A DNA stretch of 64,000 nucleotides, from NCBI RefSeq assembly GCF_900454835.1, contig NZ_UGTM01000001.1, forward strand, positions 620,501 to 684,500, in the 5' to 3' direction. The translations under genes and the position numbers were made by a program. Source of the DNA: Prevotella denticola (GTDB lineage: Bacteria; Bacteroidota; Bacteroidia; Bacteroidales; Bacteroidaceae). Position 1 is the stretch's first letter. Each line of letters starts with the position of its first letter. Shown here one piece after another: positions 43,216-52,629 of this stretch. The notes below the pieces were generated by a model. The model was given only the letters and a program-made list of their open reading frames with translations. It did no database searches and was not told where the DNA came from.

Positions 43216-45195
43216 TTACCTTTTTACCTTTCCACGGCCTTTCCAGCTTATAGAGATCCGCCAGTTCGTACCAGGCATGGGGTAGAACCTTACTATCTCA
43301 TAGTTTTTGTTTCCAAGATTGCGCAAGTCGAACTGTATTCGCAGCTGCTGATGGAAGACACGAAGTTCCTTGGACAGTGTAATGCTGTGGTCGGCAAAGC
43401 CTGCCATTCGGTTCTGCGGAATGGCATAGCCCAATGAATAACGCTCGCCCATCCACAAGACATTGTAACCAAGGTCGGCCCATGATGTGTGCAGCAGTAT
43501 GCTCGCAGCCCCTGAATGGCGTGGAGTATAGGCAATCTGGTCACCATAGTAGACATCGGCAGGGTCGGTTCTGTCGGTAGCCTTGAGAAGACTGTAGCTC
43601 CCGATAACACTGACTGACAACCCCTCATTCCATCGTTTCTCCATGTTGGCAGACAGATCGAGCCCTATCTGTCGTACCTTCCCGGCATTCATCATCTGCC
43701 AGTAGAACATCTTGGGCACAGCGATGATTTTGTCTGTGACATTTCCTAAATAGCCGTCAGCCGTCAGCGAAAGCTGAATCATGCGGCTGAACACATGACT
43801 GTAGGTTGCTCCAAGATTCCATTGTCTTGATTTCTCCGGGTGCAGATGCCTGTTGCCCACGCCTGTATAATAGAGTTCGTTTAACGTAGGTGTCCGGAAG
43901 ATGTCCTTGTAGCCGAGACGGAAGCGAAGCCCTTCCAGACAGTGCCATTGCAGGCTGAAAGCTGGAGAGAGCCGGTGAAAACCGTCAGAAGGACGGCCCT
44001 GTTCTGTCTGTTCCGTAATATTCGTTGCAAGGAGGGAGGTGTTGATGGTGAACTGCCTGGCATGATAGCTGGCTGCCAATGCCGTCCACAGCGAATTGCG
44101 TGTCGGATTGGCCGCCTGCGCAAGCGTCATGGACAGGTGGTTGTGGGCATAATCCTGTGCCATCGACAGATGCAGTCCGCGCATAGGCGCACTCCATAAT
44201 GTTGCAGTGAGATAGACCTCCTGTTGCCTGTAGATGTCCTCCTTGTAGCCGGCGGCAGGTACATCCGAATAGCGCGACCACGTGTAGTTCCATTTGGCAG
44301 CCGCCTTCAGCTTGACGCGCCGGCTGACTCTATTCTCATAGGCGAATTGTGTAAACACATTCTTGTCGGCAAGTCTTTCGGCAGAGTAGGGGTTGTCATA
44401 GATGACAGCCCCCGGCAGTCCTCTGTGAGACACGAAACCGTAAGTCTTCCATTTCATCGTCTGATGGTTGCCGGGCTGCCAGTCCATGTTCAGCTCTCCC
44501 CGCCACGTCTCAATGTCGCTGTTGTTACGGTGTTCATGGATGGTCCTGTTGCCGTTTTTCAGTTTGAACGCATAGATGCCGTCGGCCCTTTCACAGCTCC
44601 CGTATGCACTGATGCCGAGATGGGAGAATTGCCGGTGGTAGAGTAGGGAAGGGGAGAACAGGCCATAGCTGCCTGTACGGACGGTTGCAGCAAGGCTGTT
44701 CCTGCGGTCATTATTGCTGCCATGCAATGTACCGATGTTTATCAGGCTTGCATATGAAAAAGACTTGGCACTCCGGTAGATATTATCGTCCTGTCCTATC
44801 TGGAGGCTGACGAGCGACACATTGTCAAGGGTGAAGCGGGAGAGGTCGACCTGTCCGCTCTGGCAGTCGCCGACCTGTACGCCGTCATAGATAACCCCTG
44901 TATGTCCTGCACCCAGCCCACGGATATTGACCGTCTTCATACCGCCTACGCCGCCATAATCCTTTACCTGTACGCCGGCGAACTGCTTCAGGGCATCACC
45001 CATGTCGATGATGCCGAGCCGTTCCATGTCAGCGTGCGAGAGCGTCTGTACGGGTGAACTTGACAAGATGTTTCCGGGAATATGGAACCCATTGACCACT
45101 ACCTCCTGTATCGAATGAACCGAATCTGCGCCGACAGTCTGTGCCATTGTTCCGATCGGGCACAACAACAATGTGTAAGAAGCCAGTCGCCTCAT
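43216..45195 (-). CDS. btuB: TonB-dependent cobalamin receptor
   Basis: An outer-membrane B12 transporter of 659 residues. The signal peptide ends at GTMAQ. The TonB box region (HSIQEVVVNGF) precedes the plug (VQTLSHADMERLGIIDMGDALKQFAGVQVKDYGGVGGMKTVNIRG). The barrel follows, ending with strand INRWRISISWKGRG-like sequence. No carboxypeptidase-like extension is present, as expected for BtuB. A cobalamin riboswitch in the leader identifies the substrate class. btuG follows 108 nt downstream. Confidence 0.92.
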   Translation of the reverse strand: MRRLASYTLLLCPIGTMAQTVGADSVHSIQEVVVNGFHIPGNILSSSPVQTLSHADMERLGIIDMGDALKQFAGVQVKDYGGVGGMKTVNIRGLGAGHTGVIYDGVQVGDCQSGQVDLSRFTLDNVSLVSLQIGQDDNIYRSAKSFSYASLINIGTLHGSNNDRRNSLAATVRTGSYGLFSPSLLYHRQFSHLGISAYGSCERADGIYAFKLKNGNRTIHEHRNNSDIETWRGELNMDWQPGNHQTMKWKTYGFVSHRGLPGAVIYDNPYSAERLADKNVFTQFAYENRVSRRVKLKAAAKWNYTWSRYSDVPAAGYKEDIYRQQEVYLTATLWSAPMRGLHLSMAQDYAHNHLSMTLAQAANPTRNSLWTALAASYHARQFTINTSLLATNITEQTEQGRPSDGFHRLSPAFSLQWHCLEGLRFRLGYKDIFRTPTLNELYYTGVGNRHLHPEKSRQWNLGATYSHVFSRMIQLSLTADGYLGNVTDKIIAVPKMFYWQMMNAGKVRQIGLDLSANMEKRWNEGLSVSVIGSYSLLKATDRTDPADVYYGDQIAYTPRHSGAASILLHTSWADLGYNVLWMGERYSLGYAIPQNRMAGFADHSITLSKELRVFHQQLRIQFDLRNLGNKNYEIVRFYPMPGTNWRISISWKGRGKVKR

Positions 45196-45254
45196 GTCTT
45201 CTTGCTTGTTTCAAAGGATTCTATGCAGTGCCCTTCCTCGAGGGATGCAACGAC

Positions 45255-45420
45255 TTGCAATGGCAGGTCTTCTGACTTGTTATCCAAATGGGGGCAAACG
45301 CCTTCCCGGATTAGCAGAACCAGTGGCTTCAGTTTGCCCGGCGGATAGCTTACAGCTGCGGGACAGTAGCGGATTTGCACCGCTTTCCCTTTTTAATCAT
45401 ATTGGGTAATGAACCTATTG
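45255..45420 (-). promoter_or_regulatory. Cobalamin (AdoCbl) riboswitch
   Basis: On the reverse strand, in order: GGTTC opening, AAAAAGGGAA, GCGGTGCAAATCCGCTACTG then CCCGCAGCTGTAAG, GAAGCCACTGG, GGGAAGGCG, and the B12 box AAGTCAGAAGACCTGCC (45278-45262). These are the conserved core elements of the class. The expression platform lies in the remaining 60 nt before btuB. Binding of adenosylcobalamin should repress btuB-btuG. Confidence 0.96.
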
Positions 45421-45426
45421 CGATTG

Positions 45427-45434
45427 CAAACTTA
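45427..45434 (-). promoter_or_regulatory. -7 box for the btuB-btuG operon
   Basis: The reverse strand reads TAAGTTTG followed by C, 7 nt upstream of the riboswitch aptamer. Confidence 0.75.
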
Positions 45435-45560
45435 CATAAAAATATCGGATTTCATGCCTGTTCTATTAAAAAAGTCCATCCGGACCTCCCTCTGCCGAAT
45501 ATGAAAGCCTTATTGTGCCCGGTTTCCTCAAGGCTTCAAACCAATGTCCTGGCAGGGAAA

Positions 45561-45600
45561 CAAAAGAAGGTGTGCAGGATTTCCTGCACACCTTCTTTTG
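45561..45600. terminator. Perfect 19-bp bidirectional hairpin
   Basis: CAAAAGAAGGTGTGCAGGA pairs fully with its complement across a 2-4 nt loop; both flanks are T-rich in their reading direction. It closes glyA. Confidence 0.88.
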
Positions 45601-45635
45601 TTTTGTATCTTTCAGATACAGCAATGATATTGCCC

Positions 45636-46916
45636 TTAGTAAGCAAAGAGCGGATAATCCTTCATCGTCTCATTCACCTTCTCACGTACACGTTTGATGA
45701 CCTGCTCGTTCTCCGGGTCTGCCAGCACCTCGTCGATGAGGTCGGCACAGAGCAGCATCATGTCTTCCTTGCAGCCGCGGGTCGTCATGGCTGCTGTTCC
45801 AAGACGCAGACCGCTTGTCTGGAAAGCAGAACGCTCATCGTACGGAACCTTGTTTTTATTGGCTGTGATGTCAGCTGCAACAAGGGCCGTCTCAGCCACC
45901 TTACCCGTTAGGTCAGGGTACTTCTGACGCAGGTCGAGCAGCATGGAATGGTTGTCCGTACCACCGCTGACGATGCTGAAGCCCTTGTCAACGAGTGCCT
46001 GGGCGAGTACGGCAGCATTTTTCTTTACCTGAAGGGCATACTCCTTCCAGCTTGGCAGGAGATTCTCGCCGAACCCGACAGCCTTGGCTGCAATGACGTG
46101 CTCCAGCGGACCGCCCTGGTTCCCAGGGAAGACAGCAGAATTGAGGAGCATGGACATCGGTTTCACAACACCTTTCTTCGTTGTCAGGCCCCAGGGATTC
46201 TCGAAATCTTTGCCCATGAGAATGACACCGCCGCGAGGACCGCGGAGGGTCTTGTGGGTTGTCGTGGTAACGATGTGTGCATACTTCACGGGGTTGTCGA
46301 GCAGCCCTGCTGCGATAAGTCCTGCAGGATGAGCCATGTCGATCATCAGCAATGCCCCCACCTCGTCGGCAATCTGTCGCATACGCTTATAGTCCCATTC
46401 ACGGCTGTAAGCGGAGCCACCGCCGATGATGAGCTTCGGCTTGTGCTCCCGGGCGAGCCGTTCCATCTCGTCATAGTCGACACGTCCAGTCTCCCGGTTG
46501 AGCGTATAGCCTATATGATGATAGAGGATGCCTGATGTGTTCACCTCACTGCCATGAGAGAGATGCCCGCCCTGGTCAAGGTCGAGTCCCATGAAGGTGT
46601 CGCCAGGTTTCAGCACAGCAAGCAGCACTGCCTGGTTTGCCTGTGCGCCGGAGTGCGGCTGTACATTGGCGTATTCTGCACCGAAGAGCTTCTTTATGCG
46701 CTCGATGGCAAGTGTCTCTACTTGGTCAACCACTTGGCAGCCGCCATAATAGCGCTTGCCAGGATAACCTTCAGCATACTTGTTTGTCAGGTAGGATCCC
46801 ATGGCCTGCATTACTTCGTCACTGACGAAATTCTCAGATGCAATCAGCTCCATTCCTTTGAGCTGGCGTTTGTGTTCCAACTCGATAAGGTCAAAAATTT
46901 CTTGGTCTCTTCTCAT
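45636..46916 (-). CDS. glyA: Serine hydroxymethyltransferase
   Basis: A PLP enzyme interconverting serine and glycine with transfer of a one-carbon unit to tetrahydrofolate; 426 residues. Landmarks are [52 protein letters not shown] and [30 protein letters not shown] (PLP-stacking and Asp residues), and the lysine motif [15 protein letters not shown]. The tail is normal. It has a -33/-7 promoter and a strong terminator, so it is monocistronic. Confidence 0.97.
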   Translation of the reverse strand: MRRDQEIFDLIELEHKRQLKGMELIASENFVSDEVMQAMGSYLTNKYAEGYPGKRYYGGCQVVDQVETLAIERIKKLFGAEYANVQPHSGAQANQAVLLAVLKPGDTFMGLDLDQGGHLSHGSEVNTSGILYHHIGYTLNRETGRVDYDEMERLAREHKPKLIIGGGSAYSREWDYKRMRQIADEVGALLMIDMAHPAGLIAAGLLDNPVKYAHIVTTTTHKTLRGPRGGVILMGKDFENPWGLTTKKGVVKPMSMLLNSAVFPGNQGGPLEHVIAAKAVGFGENLLPSWKEYALQVKKNAAVLAQALVDKGFSIVSGGTDNHSMLLDLRQKYPDLTGKVAETALVAADITANKNKVPYDERSAFQTSGLRLGTAAMTTRGCKEDMMLLCADLIDEVLADPENEQVIKRVREKVNETMKDYPLFAY

Positions 46917-46983
46917 GTGTATTTTGAAATGTTTATGGGAGGATAAAATCTGTCTATGCCCTCCGTGGTTAGTGATAACGCTG

Positions 46984-47015
46984 CAAATATACGAATTAAT
47001 GTTCTAACTTGCAAG
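46984..47015 (-). promoter_or_regulatory. Promoter for glyA
   Basis: The reverse strand has CTTG (47015-47012; one base off TTTG), a 20-bp spacer and TATATTTG (46991-46984). Confidence 0.75.
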
Positions 47016-47034
47016 CGTATCAAAAAAAATAATG

Positions 47035-47042
47035 TAACTTTG
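47035..47042 (+). promoter_or_regulatory. -7 box for the small conserved gene
   Basis: TAACTTTG followed by C, divergent from glyA. The palindrome CTTGCAAG at 47008-47015 lies between the two promoters and contains the glyA -33 box. Confidence 0.65.
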
Positions 47043-47143
47043 CATACACAACGGTTCTGCTTTCAGCAGCCAATGTGAAAGTATATGACTTTATAAGTTG
47101 TTATATCGTAATATTTTACAAAACAACATTCAAGAAAGATTAC

Positions 47144-47527
47144 ATGAGGTTGAAAGAGTTATTTCTGGCCTACGATTTTGATGAGATTTATCCCCAGGTA
47201 GGGCTTATGTATCCCAAGGGGCGTCATCTGCGTGGACAGTTCCGCAATGCATACGATTTATTGAGAAGCATCAAGCCGGTAGCATCAAAGAAACTGATCC
47301 GTTATCAGCTGATGGAAGACCCGGAAACCAACGAGATGTTCTATGGTGCAGACGACCGGGATTTTAATGGGCCTTGGGAGGTACTCCTCGGAAAGGAGGT
47401 CAAGAAAGATCCGGAAGTTAACCTGACCAGTGAGGAACTTGTTGCCAACTGCCTGCTTAACACTGTGCTGACGGGACGCCATCCTCACACTTTCGACAAA
47501 GATTATCAAGACATTACGACGTATTAG
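47144..47527 (+). CDS. Conserved cytoplasmic protein, unknown
   Basis: About 127 residues starting MRLKELFLAYDFDEIYPQVGLMYP. It is acidic, without signal peptide or membrane helix. It contains FRNAYDLLRSIKPVASKKLIRYQLMEDPETNEMFYGADD, a segment suggesting a small alpha/beta domain, and ends GRHPHTFDKDYQDITTY. I do not recognise a function. The first ATG of the frame (47075) is less likely because its 23-residue extension is hydrophobic and unlike the rest. It is divergent from glyA. Confidence 0.75.
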   Translation: MRLKELFLAYDFDEIYPQVGLMYPKGRHLRGQFRNAYDLLRSIKPVASKKLIRYQLMEDPETNEMFYGADDRDFNGPWEVLLGKEVKKDPEVNLTSEELVANCLLNTVLTGRHPHTFDKDYQDITTY

Positions 47528-47618
47528 CGGTCCTTGAGTGCCCTGTCGCAATTCCTTGACAAATTATTGGCAACGGATTGTAGCCTTACTTATCCTGTTG
47601 CCAATCAATGATTGTCAG

Positions 47619-47888
47619 TGCTGTCCGGCAGCCCCATTTCACGTGTAAGTCAGTCATCAGCGTCTTACTGTATATGATAACGACAGGAACGGACCGGTCT
47701 TCCCTGCAGGTGTGCTGGGCCCCGTCACTTATGGAGTTGATGCCCATCACTCATGGAGTTGACGGCAGACACCAGTCGTGCTGACGGTCCGGACCTTGCT
47801 ATATATTGCCGGAATGAGAGCCGGCTTGCAGCTGGAGAAGAGCTGTGCCGGCAGAACTTATTTGTGAGGGCTTACTTTTCCGAAAACA
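47619..47888 (+). repeat. Dispersed intergenic repeat A, copy 3
   Basis: About 270 bp, the same family as 18145-18415 and 26966-27140. It includes GTATATGATA, two GTCAC/ATCAC-N-GTTGAYG dyads at a 22-bp spacing, a TATATATTGCCGGAATGAGAG stretch and the TTTTCCGAAAACA end. The rest of the 47528-47950 spacer has no other feature. Confidence 0.82.
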
Positions 47889-47950
47889 GTCCGAATATGC
47901 TATGGCGGGTGGACTGTAGGGACGATACTCTCTCCTCACCCGCCCCCTTC

Positions 47951-49036
47951 TCAGCAGTTCTTTTTATAGCTTTGCACAGCCCATACGCTCATGAAAAGCC
48001 CGATTCCAAGCAGGGCGAGTACCTGGTGGGAGATGCTTCCCATATCGCCTCCGCGGATGCAGACCGTCCGCATGGCCTCGATAAAATAGCTTACCGGGTT
48101 GACATAGGTAGTCAGATAAGCTGCGTAAGGCATGGAACGTGTCGGCGTGAACAGGCCGGAGAGCAGCATGAGCATCACGACGAAGAACCACATGACGAAG
48201 ATGGCCTGCTGCATGGTGTCCGAATAATTGGAGACAATCAGCCCGAAGGACGAGAAGAACAGTGCCAGCAGCATCGCCAGCAGATAGACAAGGGCAATGC
48301 TTCCCACGGGAACAATGCCGTATATCCCCCATGAAAGAAGCAGGCAGACGGTGACGACGAAGAAGGCGATGATCCAGTAGGGAATCAGCTTGGCAAGGAT
48401 GAATGTCCATTTACTTACGGGTGTCACGTTGATCTGTTCGATAGTCCCTGCCTCCTTCTCACCTACGATGTTGAGCGTCGGCAGGAATCCTGTCATCAGC
48501 ATCATCACGATGGCAAAGAGTGCGGGAATCATGAAGCGTTTGAAGTCCAGCTGCTTGTTGTAGAGATATAAGGTAGACACCTGCGACTGGACAGAAGCTG
48601 CGGAAGGAGATGCATGGGCGATGACAACCTGCGAGAGATAGGCAGACCCTATCGAGCCTTTTGTCCCGTTGACGGCGTTGGCAGCCACCAGCACCTGCGG
48701 CGTACGTCCCAGGACAAGATCCCTGCTGTAGTGCTGTGGAATGACCACTATGGCATCCGACGTGGAATGCTCTATGTTGCTGAGTGCTGCCGCATACGTA
48801 GGCTGCTGTCCATGAAAGACAAAGTAGTTGTTTGCTTCAATCTCATGCACCAGCCGCTGCGACTGTGTGGAGCGGTCGTTGTCGACGACATCTACTACGA
48901 TATTCTTCACTTCCATGTTCATTACCCACGGCATGACACACATGACCATGATGGGGAAGACGATGATGAGCCGTGGCAGAAACGAGTTGCGGCGTATCTG
49001 GGTGAACTCCTTGCGTAAAAGATATTTCAGTACCAT
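47951..49036 (-). CDS. ABC-2 type efflux permease, YbhR/YbhS-like (second)
   Basis: A 361-residue inner-membrane permease. One N-terminal helix (SFLPRLIIVFPIMVMCVMPWVM) is followed by a large periplasmic domain (about 45-170), then five helices, the ABC2_membrane_3 layout. The MTGFLPTLNIVGEKEAGTIEQINVTPVSKWTFILAKLIPY segment is the coupling region that meets the ATPase. It is the last gene of the tolC-hlyD-ABC-permease-permease operon, 7 nt after the first permease, and probably heterodimerises with it. Confidence 0.9.
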   Translation of the reverse strand: MVLKYLLRKEFTQIRRNSFLPRLIIVFPIMVMCVMPWVMNMEVKNIVVDVVDNDRSTQSQRLVHEIEANNYFVFHGQQPTYAAALSNIEHSTSDAIVVIPQHYSRDLVLGRTPQVLVAANAVNGTKGSIGSAYLSQVVIAHASPSAASVQSQVSTLYLYNKQLDFKRFMIPALFAIVMMLMTGFLPTLNIVGEKEAGTIEQINVTPVSKWTFILAKLIPYWIIAFFVVTVCLLLSWGIYGIVPVGSIALVYLLAMLLALFFSSFGLIVSNYSDTMQQAIFVMWFFVVMLMLLSGLFTPTRSMPYAAYLTTYVNPVSYFIEAMRTVCIRGGDMGSISHQVLALLGIGLFMSVWAVQSYKKNC

Positions 49037-49043
49037 ATAGTTT

Positions 49044-50102
49044 CTATTCCAGTCGTTTGTTGAATCTCGTGAGAGAGAGGAGAAGCAATATGACGAGCAT
49101 GCCGAGGAGAATCGTCAGCTCACGGAAAACCTGTCCGATGCCGGTACCCATGATCATCAGCTTTCGCATGGCGCTGATATAGTAACGTGTGGGGATGATG
49201 GCCGACACATACTGTAGTATCCGGGGCATCGACTCAATGGGGAATACCATTCCGGAAAGCTTGATAATAGGCATCAGCAGCACCATGGCCGACAGCAGCA
49301 GGGCGGCAAGCTGTGTCTTTGCGATGTTGGAGACAAGCAGTCCCAATGAGAGTGCCAGCAGAATGTAGATGGTGGAGATGGCGAATATCCAGAACAGGGA
49401 AACATGCAGCGGTACGCCCAGGACGTAAGTGGACATGAGGAGGATTGCCGTCAGAATCAGGAAGGCGAGTACCAGGTAGGGAACGACTTTTGCGATGATG
49501 ATCAGCAGCGGACGTGTGGGCGATACGAGCAGCACCTCCATCGTGCCTCTCTCTTTTTCCCGGACAATGGAGATGGAGGTCATCATGGCACAGACCAGCA
49601 TGAGCAGCATCCCCATGATGGCAGGCACGAAGTTATAGGCGGATTTCATCTGCGGATTGTAAAGCATCCGTGAATTGACGGCAGTCCCCTCCGCATTCAT
49701 GAGCACGGCACGGGCATAGTTAGACCACAGCTGTGCCATGTTGGGATCCGCCCCGTCCACGATAAACTGGATTCCATGTCCCGGTTCTGTAAAGTCCTGT
49801 GCGAAGACAACCGCTATGTCTGCCTGCTGGTTACGGATCGTCTGCTCGGCTTCGGCAGGTGTGGCGGCGGTCTTCACGATCGTGAAATACTCCGATGCCG
49901 CCAGACGGTCAGCCGCCTGCTGCGTCGCATAGCTGGCATTGCTCATGACGATGACTGTCCGCACGTTCCGCACGTCGTTGGTGATGGCGAATCCGAAGAT
50001 CAGCATCATGACGACAGGCATGCCGAAAAGCATCAGCATGGTACGCTTGTCACGGATGATATGTTTTGCCTCTTTGGTGACAAAAGCTATGAACTGCCTC
50101 AT
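49044..50102 (-). CDS. ABC-2 type efflux permease, YbhR/YbhS-like (first)
   Basis: A 352-residue permease of the same architecture as its neighbour. The N-terminus is FVTKEAKHIIRDKRTMLMLFGMPVVMMLIFGFAI, a periplasmic domain follows, then five helices with the cytosolic motif ISIVREKERGTMEVLLVSPTRPLLIIIAKVVPY. The next gene begins 7 nt after its stop. Confidence 0.9.
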   Translation of the reverse strand: MRQFIAFVTKEAKHIIRDKRTMLMLFGMPVVMMLIFGFAITNDVRNVRTVIVMSNASYATQQAADRLAASEYFTIVKTAATPAEAEQTIRNQQADIAVVFAQDFTEPGHGIQFIVDGADPNMAQLWSNYARAVLMNAEGTAVNSRMLYNPQMKSAYNFVPAIMGMLLMLVCAMMTSISIVREKERGTMEVLLVSPTRPLLIIIAKVVPYLVLAFLILTAILLMSTYVLGVPLHVSLFWIFAISTIYILLALSLGLLVSNIAKTQLAALLLSAMVLLMPIIKLSGMVFPIESMPRILQYVSAIIPTRYYISAMRKLMIMGTGIGQVFRELTILLGMLVILLLLSLTRFNKRLE

Positions 50103-50124
50103 ACGTTATGGATTGGTTTCATTC

Positions 50125-51591
50125 TTAATCTGCACATCTTGTGGCCTGTCGTGCCAGGAATGTAAAGACATGCTCCATGTCCGGCTGCCCCAGTTTCTGT
50201 TTCAGTTCTTCAGGTGTGCCCAGGGCTTTGATCTTGCCGTCTACCATGATGGAAATCCGGTCGCAGTATTCCGCCTCGTCCATGTAGTGAGTGGTCACGA
50301 AGACCGTTATCCCCTGCTTCGCAGCGTCATAGATCAGTTCCCAGAACTGGCGGCGTGTGGCGGGGTCTACACCTCCCGTAGGTTCGTCGAGGAATACGAC
50401 ATGAGGGTCGTGGAAGATGCTGACCGAGAAGGCGAGCTTCTGCTTCCATCCCAAAGGCAGACTGGATACAAGCGTGTTTCGGTGTGCCGAGAAGTCCAGC
50501 CGATCGAGCAGGTCGGTGGTCTTGCGGCGTATCTCTCCGTCGTCCATGCCGTAGATGCCGGCAAAGAGCCTGATGTTCTCGGCAACGGTAAGGTCCTCGT
50601 AGAGCGAGAACTTCTGGCTCATGTAGCCGATATGCTTCTTTATCTGCTCGTACTCGGTACGGATGTCAAAGCCTGCTACTTTTCCGTTTCCACCCGTCGG
50701 CTGGCTGAGTCCTGTGAGCATACGCATGGCTGTGGTCTTGCCGGCTCCATTGGCACCGAGGAAGCCGAAGATCTCTCCTTTCCTGACCGTGAAGGATATG
50801 TCGTCTACCGCATGGAAGCTGCCAAAGGCCTTGACGAGGTGTTCTACTTCGATGGCATTCTCGTTGCTCTTCGTTCCGGCTTCCAGCTTCTCGATGGCAG
50901 GAGGATTGAAGATGTCCCTGAAAGTGGTGAGGATGTCGTCCGGTGTACCGATACCCCTGATACGACCTTCCGAAAGGAAAGCGACACGCTCACATTTCCT
51001 TACTTCATCCAGGTAGGGCGTTGAGGCGACAATGGTAATCTCACGCTCCTTCAGCTGGGACAGCATCTCCCAGAACTCTTTGCGGCTGACAGGGTCGACA
51101 CCTGTTGTCGGTTCGTCAAGGAACAGGACACTCGGCTGGTGGACCAGTGCGCAGCAGAGAGCCAGCTTCTGTTTCATGCCGCCCGAGAGTGCTCCCGCCC
51201 TGCGTTTTCTGAACGGTTCAATCTGTGTATAGATGGCCTTGATGGAGTCGTAGTTCTCTTCCACCGTCGTCCCAAAGAGCGTGGCGAAGAACCTCAGGTT
51301 CTCTTCCACCGTCAGGTCCTGATAGAGCGAGAACCTGCCCGGCATATATCCCACTCTCCTGCGTATCTCTTTCATGCCGCTGACAACATCGTATCCATCT
51401 ACCGAGGCTGTGCCGTCATCGGGTAGCAGCAGTGAACAGAGAATACGGTACAGGGATGTCTTGCCGGCACCGTCGGGACCGATAATGCCGAATATCTCGC
51501 CTTTCCCGACGGAAAAGCTGACATCATGCAGTGCCTGCACTTTCCCATAACGTTTGGACAAGCTGTCTACTTCAATCGCATTCATCGGCAT
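50125..51591 (-). CDS. Tandem ABC transporter ATPase (YbhF-like)
   Basis: A 488-residue protein with two ABC domains. Domain 1 (about 1-225) has Walker A GPDGAGKTS, signature LSGGMKQK and Walker B VLFLDEPTTG, but its switch segment reads ASTPYLDE, with Pro where His is expected. Domain 2 (about 245-485) has GANGAGKTT, VVFLDEPTGG and an intact TTHYMDEAE switch, but its signature region is SLPLGWKQKLA rather than LSGG. Each composite site is therefore asymmetric: one full, one degenerate. It powers the two permeases. It starts 3 nt after the hlyD-like gene. Confidence 0.93.
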   Translation of the reverse strand: MPMNAIEVDSLSKRYGKVQALHDVSFSVGKGEIFGIIGPDGAGKTSLYRILCSLLLPDDGTASVDGYDVVSGMKEIRRRVGYMPGRFSLYQDLTVEENLRFFATLFGTTVEENYDSIKAIYTQIEPFRKRRAGALSGGMKQKLALCCALVHQPSVLFLDEPTTGVDPVSRKEFWEMLSQLKEREITIVASTPYLDEVRKCERVAFLSEGRIRGIGTPDDILTTFRDIFNPPAIEKLEAGTKSNENAIEVEHLVKAFGSFHAVDDISFTVRKGEIFGFLGANGAGKTTAMRMLTGLSQPTGGNGKVAGFDIRTEYEQIKKHIGYMSQKFSLYEDLTVAENIRLFAGIYGMDDGEIRRKTTDLLDRLDFSAHRNTLVSSLPLGWKQKLAFSVSIFHDPHVVFLDEPTGGVDPATRRQFWELIYDAAKQGITVFVTTHYMDEAEYCDRISIMVDGKIKALGTPEELKQKLGQPDMEHVFTFLARQATRCAD

Positions 51592-51594
51592 AGT

Positions 51595-52629
51595 CTAAAA
51601 CTTCACTTCACCGTACATTCCAATCTTTACATAGCCGTCGTTGCGGAACTGCACCTTGACCGCATAGACGAGGTCGGCACGCTCGTCGTCGGTGAGGATG
51701 GTCTTGGGCGTGAACTCCGAACGGCTGGAGATCCATGCGACAACGCCGTCGTAAGTCTTCCTCTGTCCGTCACCATAGTCGGCCATGACCTTCACCCTCT
51801 GTCCGATTCTGACACGCTTCAGCTGTCCGGAGGTGAGATAGGCACGGATAAACATCCTCCCCGTATCGGCCATCTTGAAGAGCGGTTTCCCTATAGGGAC
51901 GAACTCGCCACACTCGGCATATTTCTCCAAGACTGTTCCGGTGATGGGACTCTTCACGAAGGTATGGGCTATCTGGTCGTCAAGCTGTGCCCGCTGGGAG
52001 CGAATACCGGCCTGTTGTGCATTGACACCGGCTTGTTGCGCATTGATGCCCTCCATCTGTGCAGCGATGCCCTTGTCCTGTTCGGCCAAAGAAGCATTCT
52101 GGCTGGCAATCTGTTCTTCTGTGGCGGCAAGCTGCTTCTGCAGCACCTGAATCTGATAATCTATGTCATCCACCTGCTTCCGTGCGACAGCTCCGTCTCG
52201 CAACAGTTCGGCGAAACGCTGCCGTTCACGCTGCTGATTGGCAATCTGCTGACGGATGGACGCTACCTGCCTCGTCAGATCCAGCCGGCGGCTTGCCGTC
52301 GCCTCCCTGTTGGCGGCAAGCTGCCGTCTGTTTGCTTCGAGTTGTCCATGGGTAGCCTGGAGCTGGTCGTTGTTCGTAGCCAGCTGGTCACGCTTCAGGA
52401 CAAGCTGTCGGGCGTCAATCTGTCCTACTGTCGCCCCGCCCTTGAGCTGCTGTCCCTCGGTGACATTGAATGTTACCAGCTGTCCGGCAGACTCCGCCGA
52501 CACGGTTACCTCCGTGGCTTCGAACGTCCCCGTAGCGTCGTAATCCTTCCTGTCTCCACCGCAGGATACCATCACAAAGGCAAGTGCGGCTAAAAAAAGT
52601 ATTCTTTCCATATCTGTCAGTTGTTTCAT
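51595..52629 (-). CDS. HlyD/YbhG-family periplasmic adaptor lipoprotein
   Basis: A membrane-fusion protein of 344 residues linking the permeases to the TolC channel. ATG 52629 overlaps the tolC-like stop (ATGA), a coupling start; ATG 52611 would give a shorter signal peptide. LAALAFVMVSCGG is a lipobox. Biotinyl-lipoyl-like strands (GTFEATEVTVSAESAGQLVTFNVTEGQQLKGG) flank a long coiled-coil hairpin (about 75-195) rich in Gln and Ala repeats. A C-terminal beta-barrel ends VKIGMYGEVKF. Confidence 0.9.
   Translation of the reverse strand: MKQLTDMERILFLAALAFVMVSCGGDRKDYDATGTFEATEVTVSAESAGQLVTFNVTEGQQLKGGATVGQIDARQLVLKRDQLATNNDQLQATHGQLEANRRQLAANREATASRRLDLTRQVASIRQQIANQQRERQRFAELLRDGAVARKQVDDIDYQIQVLQKQLAATEEQIASQNASLAEQDKGIAAQMEGINAQQAGVNAQQAGIRSQRAQLDDQIAHTFVKSPITGTVLEKYAECGEFVPIGKPLFKMADTGRMFIRAYLTSGQLKRVRIGQRVKVMADYGDGQRKTYDGVVAWISSRSEFTPKTILTDDERADLVYAVKVQFRNDGYVKIGMYGEVKF

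Noticed and set aside
47753..48334. 193-residue frame starting in repeat A
   Set aside because: Its first 45 residues come from the repeat and the rest is antisense to the permease gene. Listed as repeat content rather than a gene.
49939..52593. Long rightward frames across the efflux operon (361 and 355 residues)
   Set aside because: They are antisense to the ABC ATPase and adaptor genes, with leucine-rich translations lacking domain motifs.
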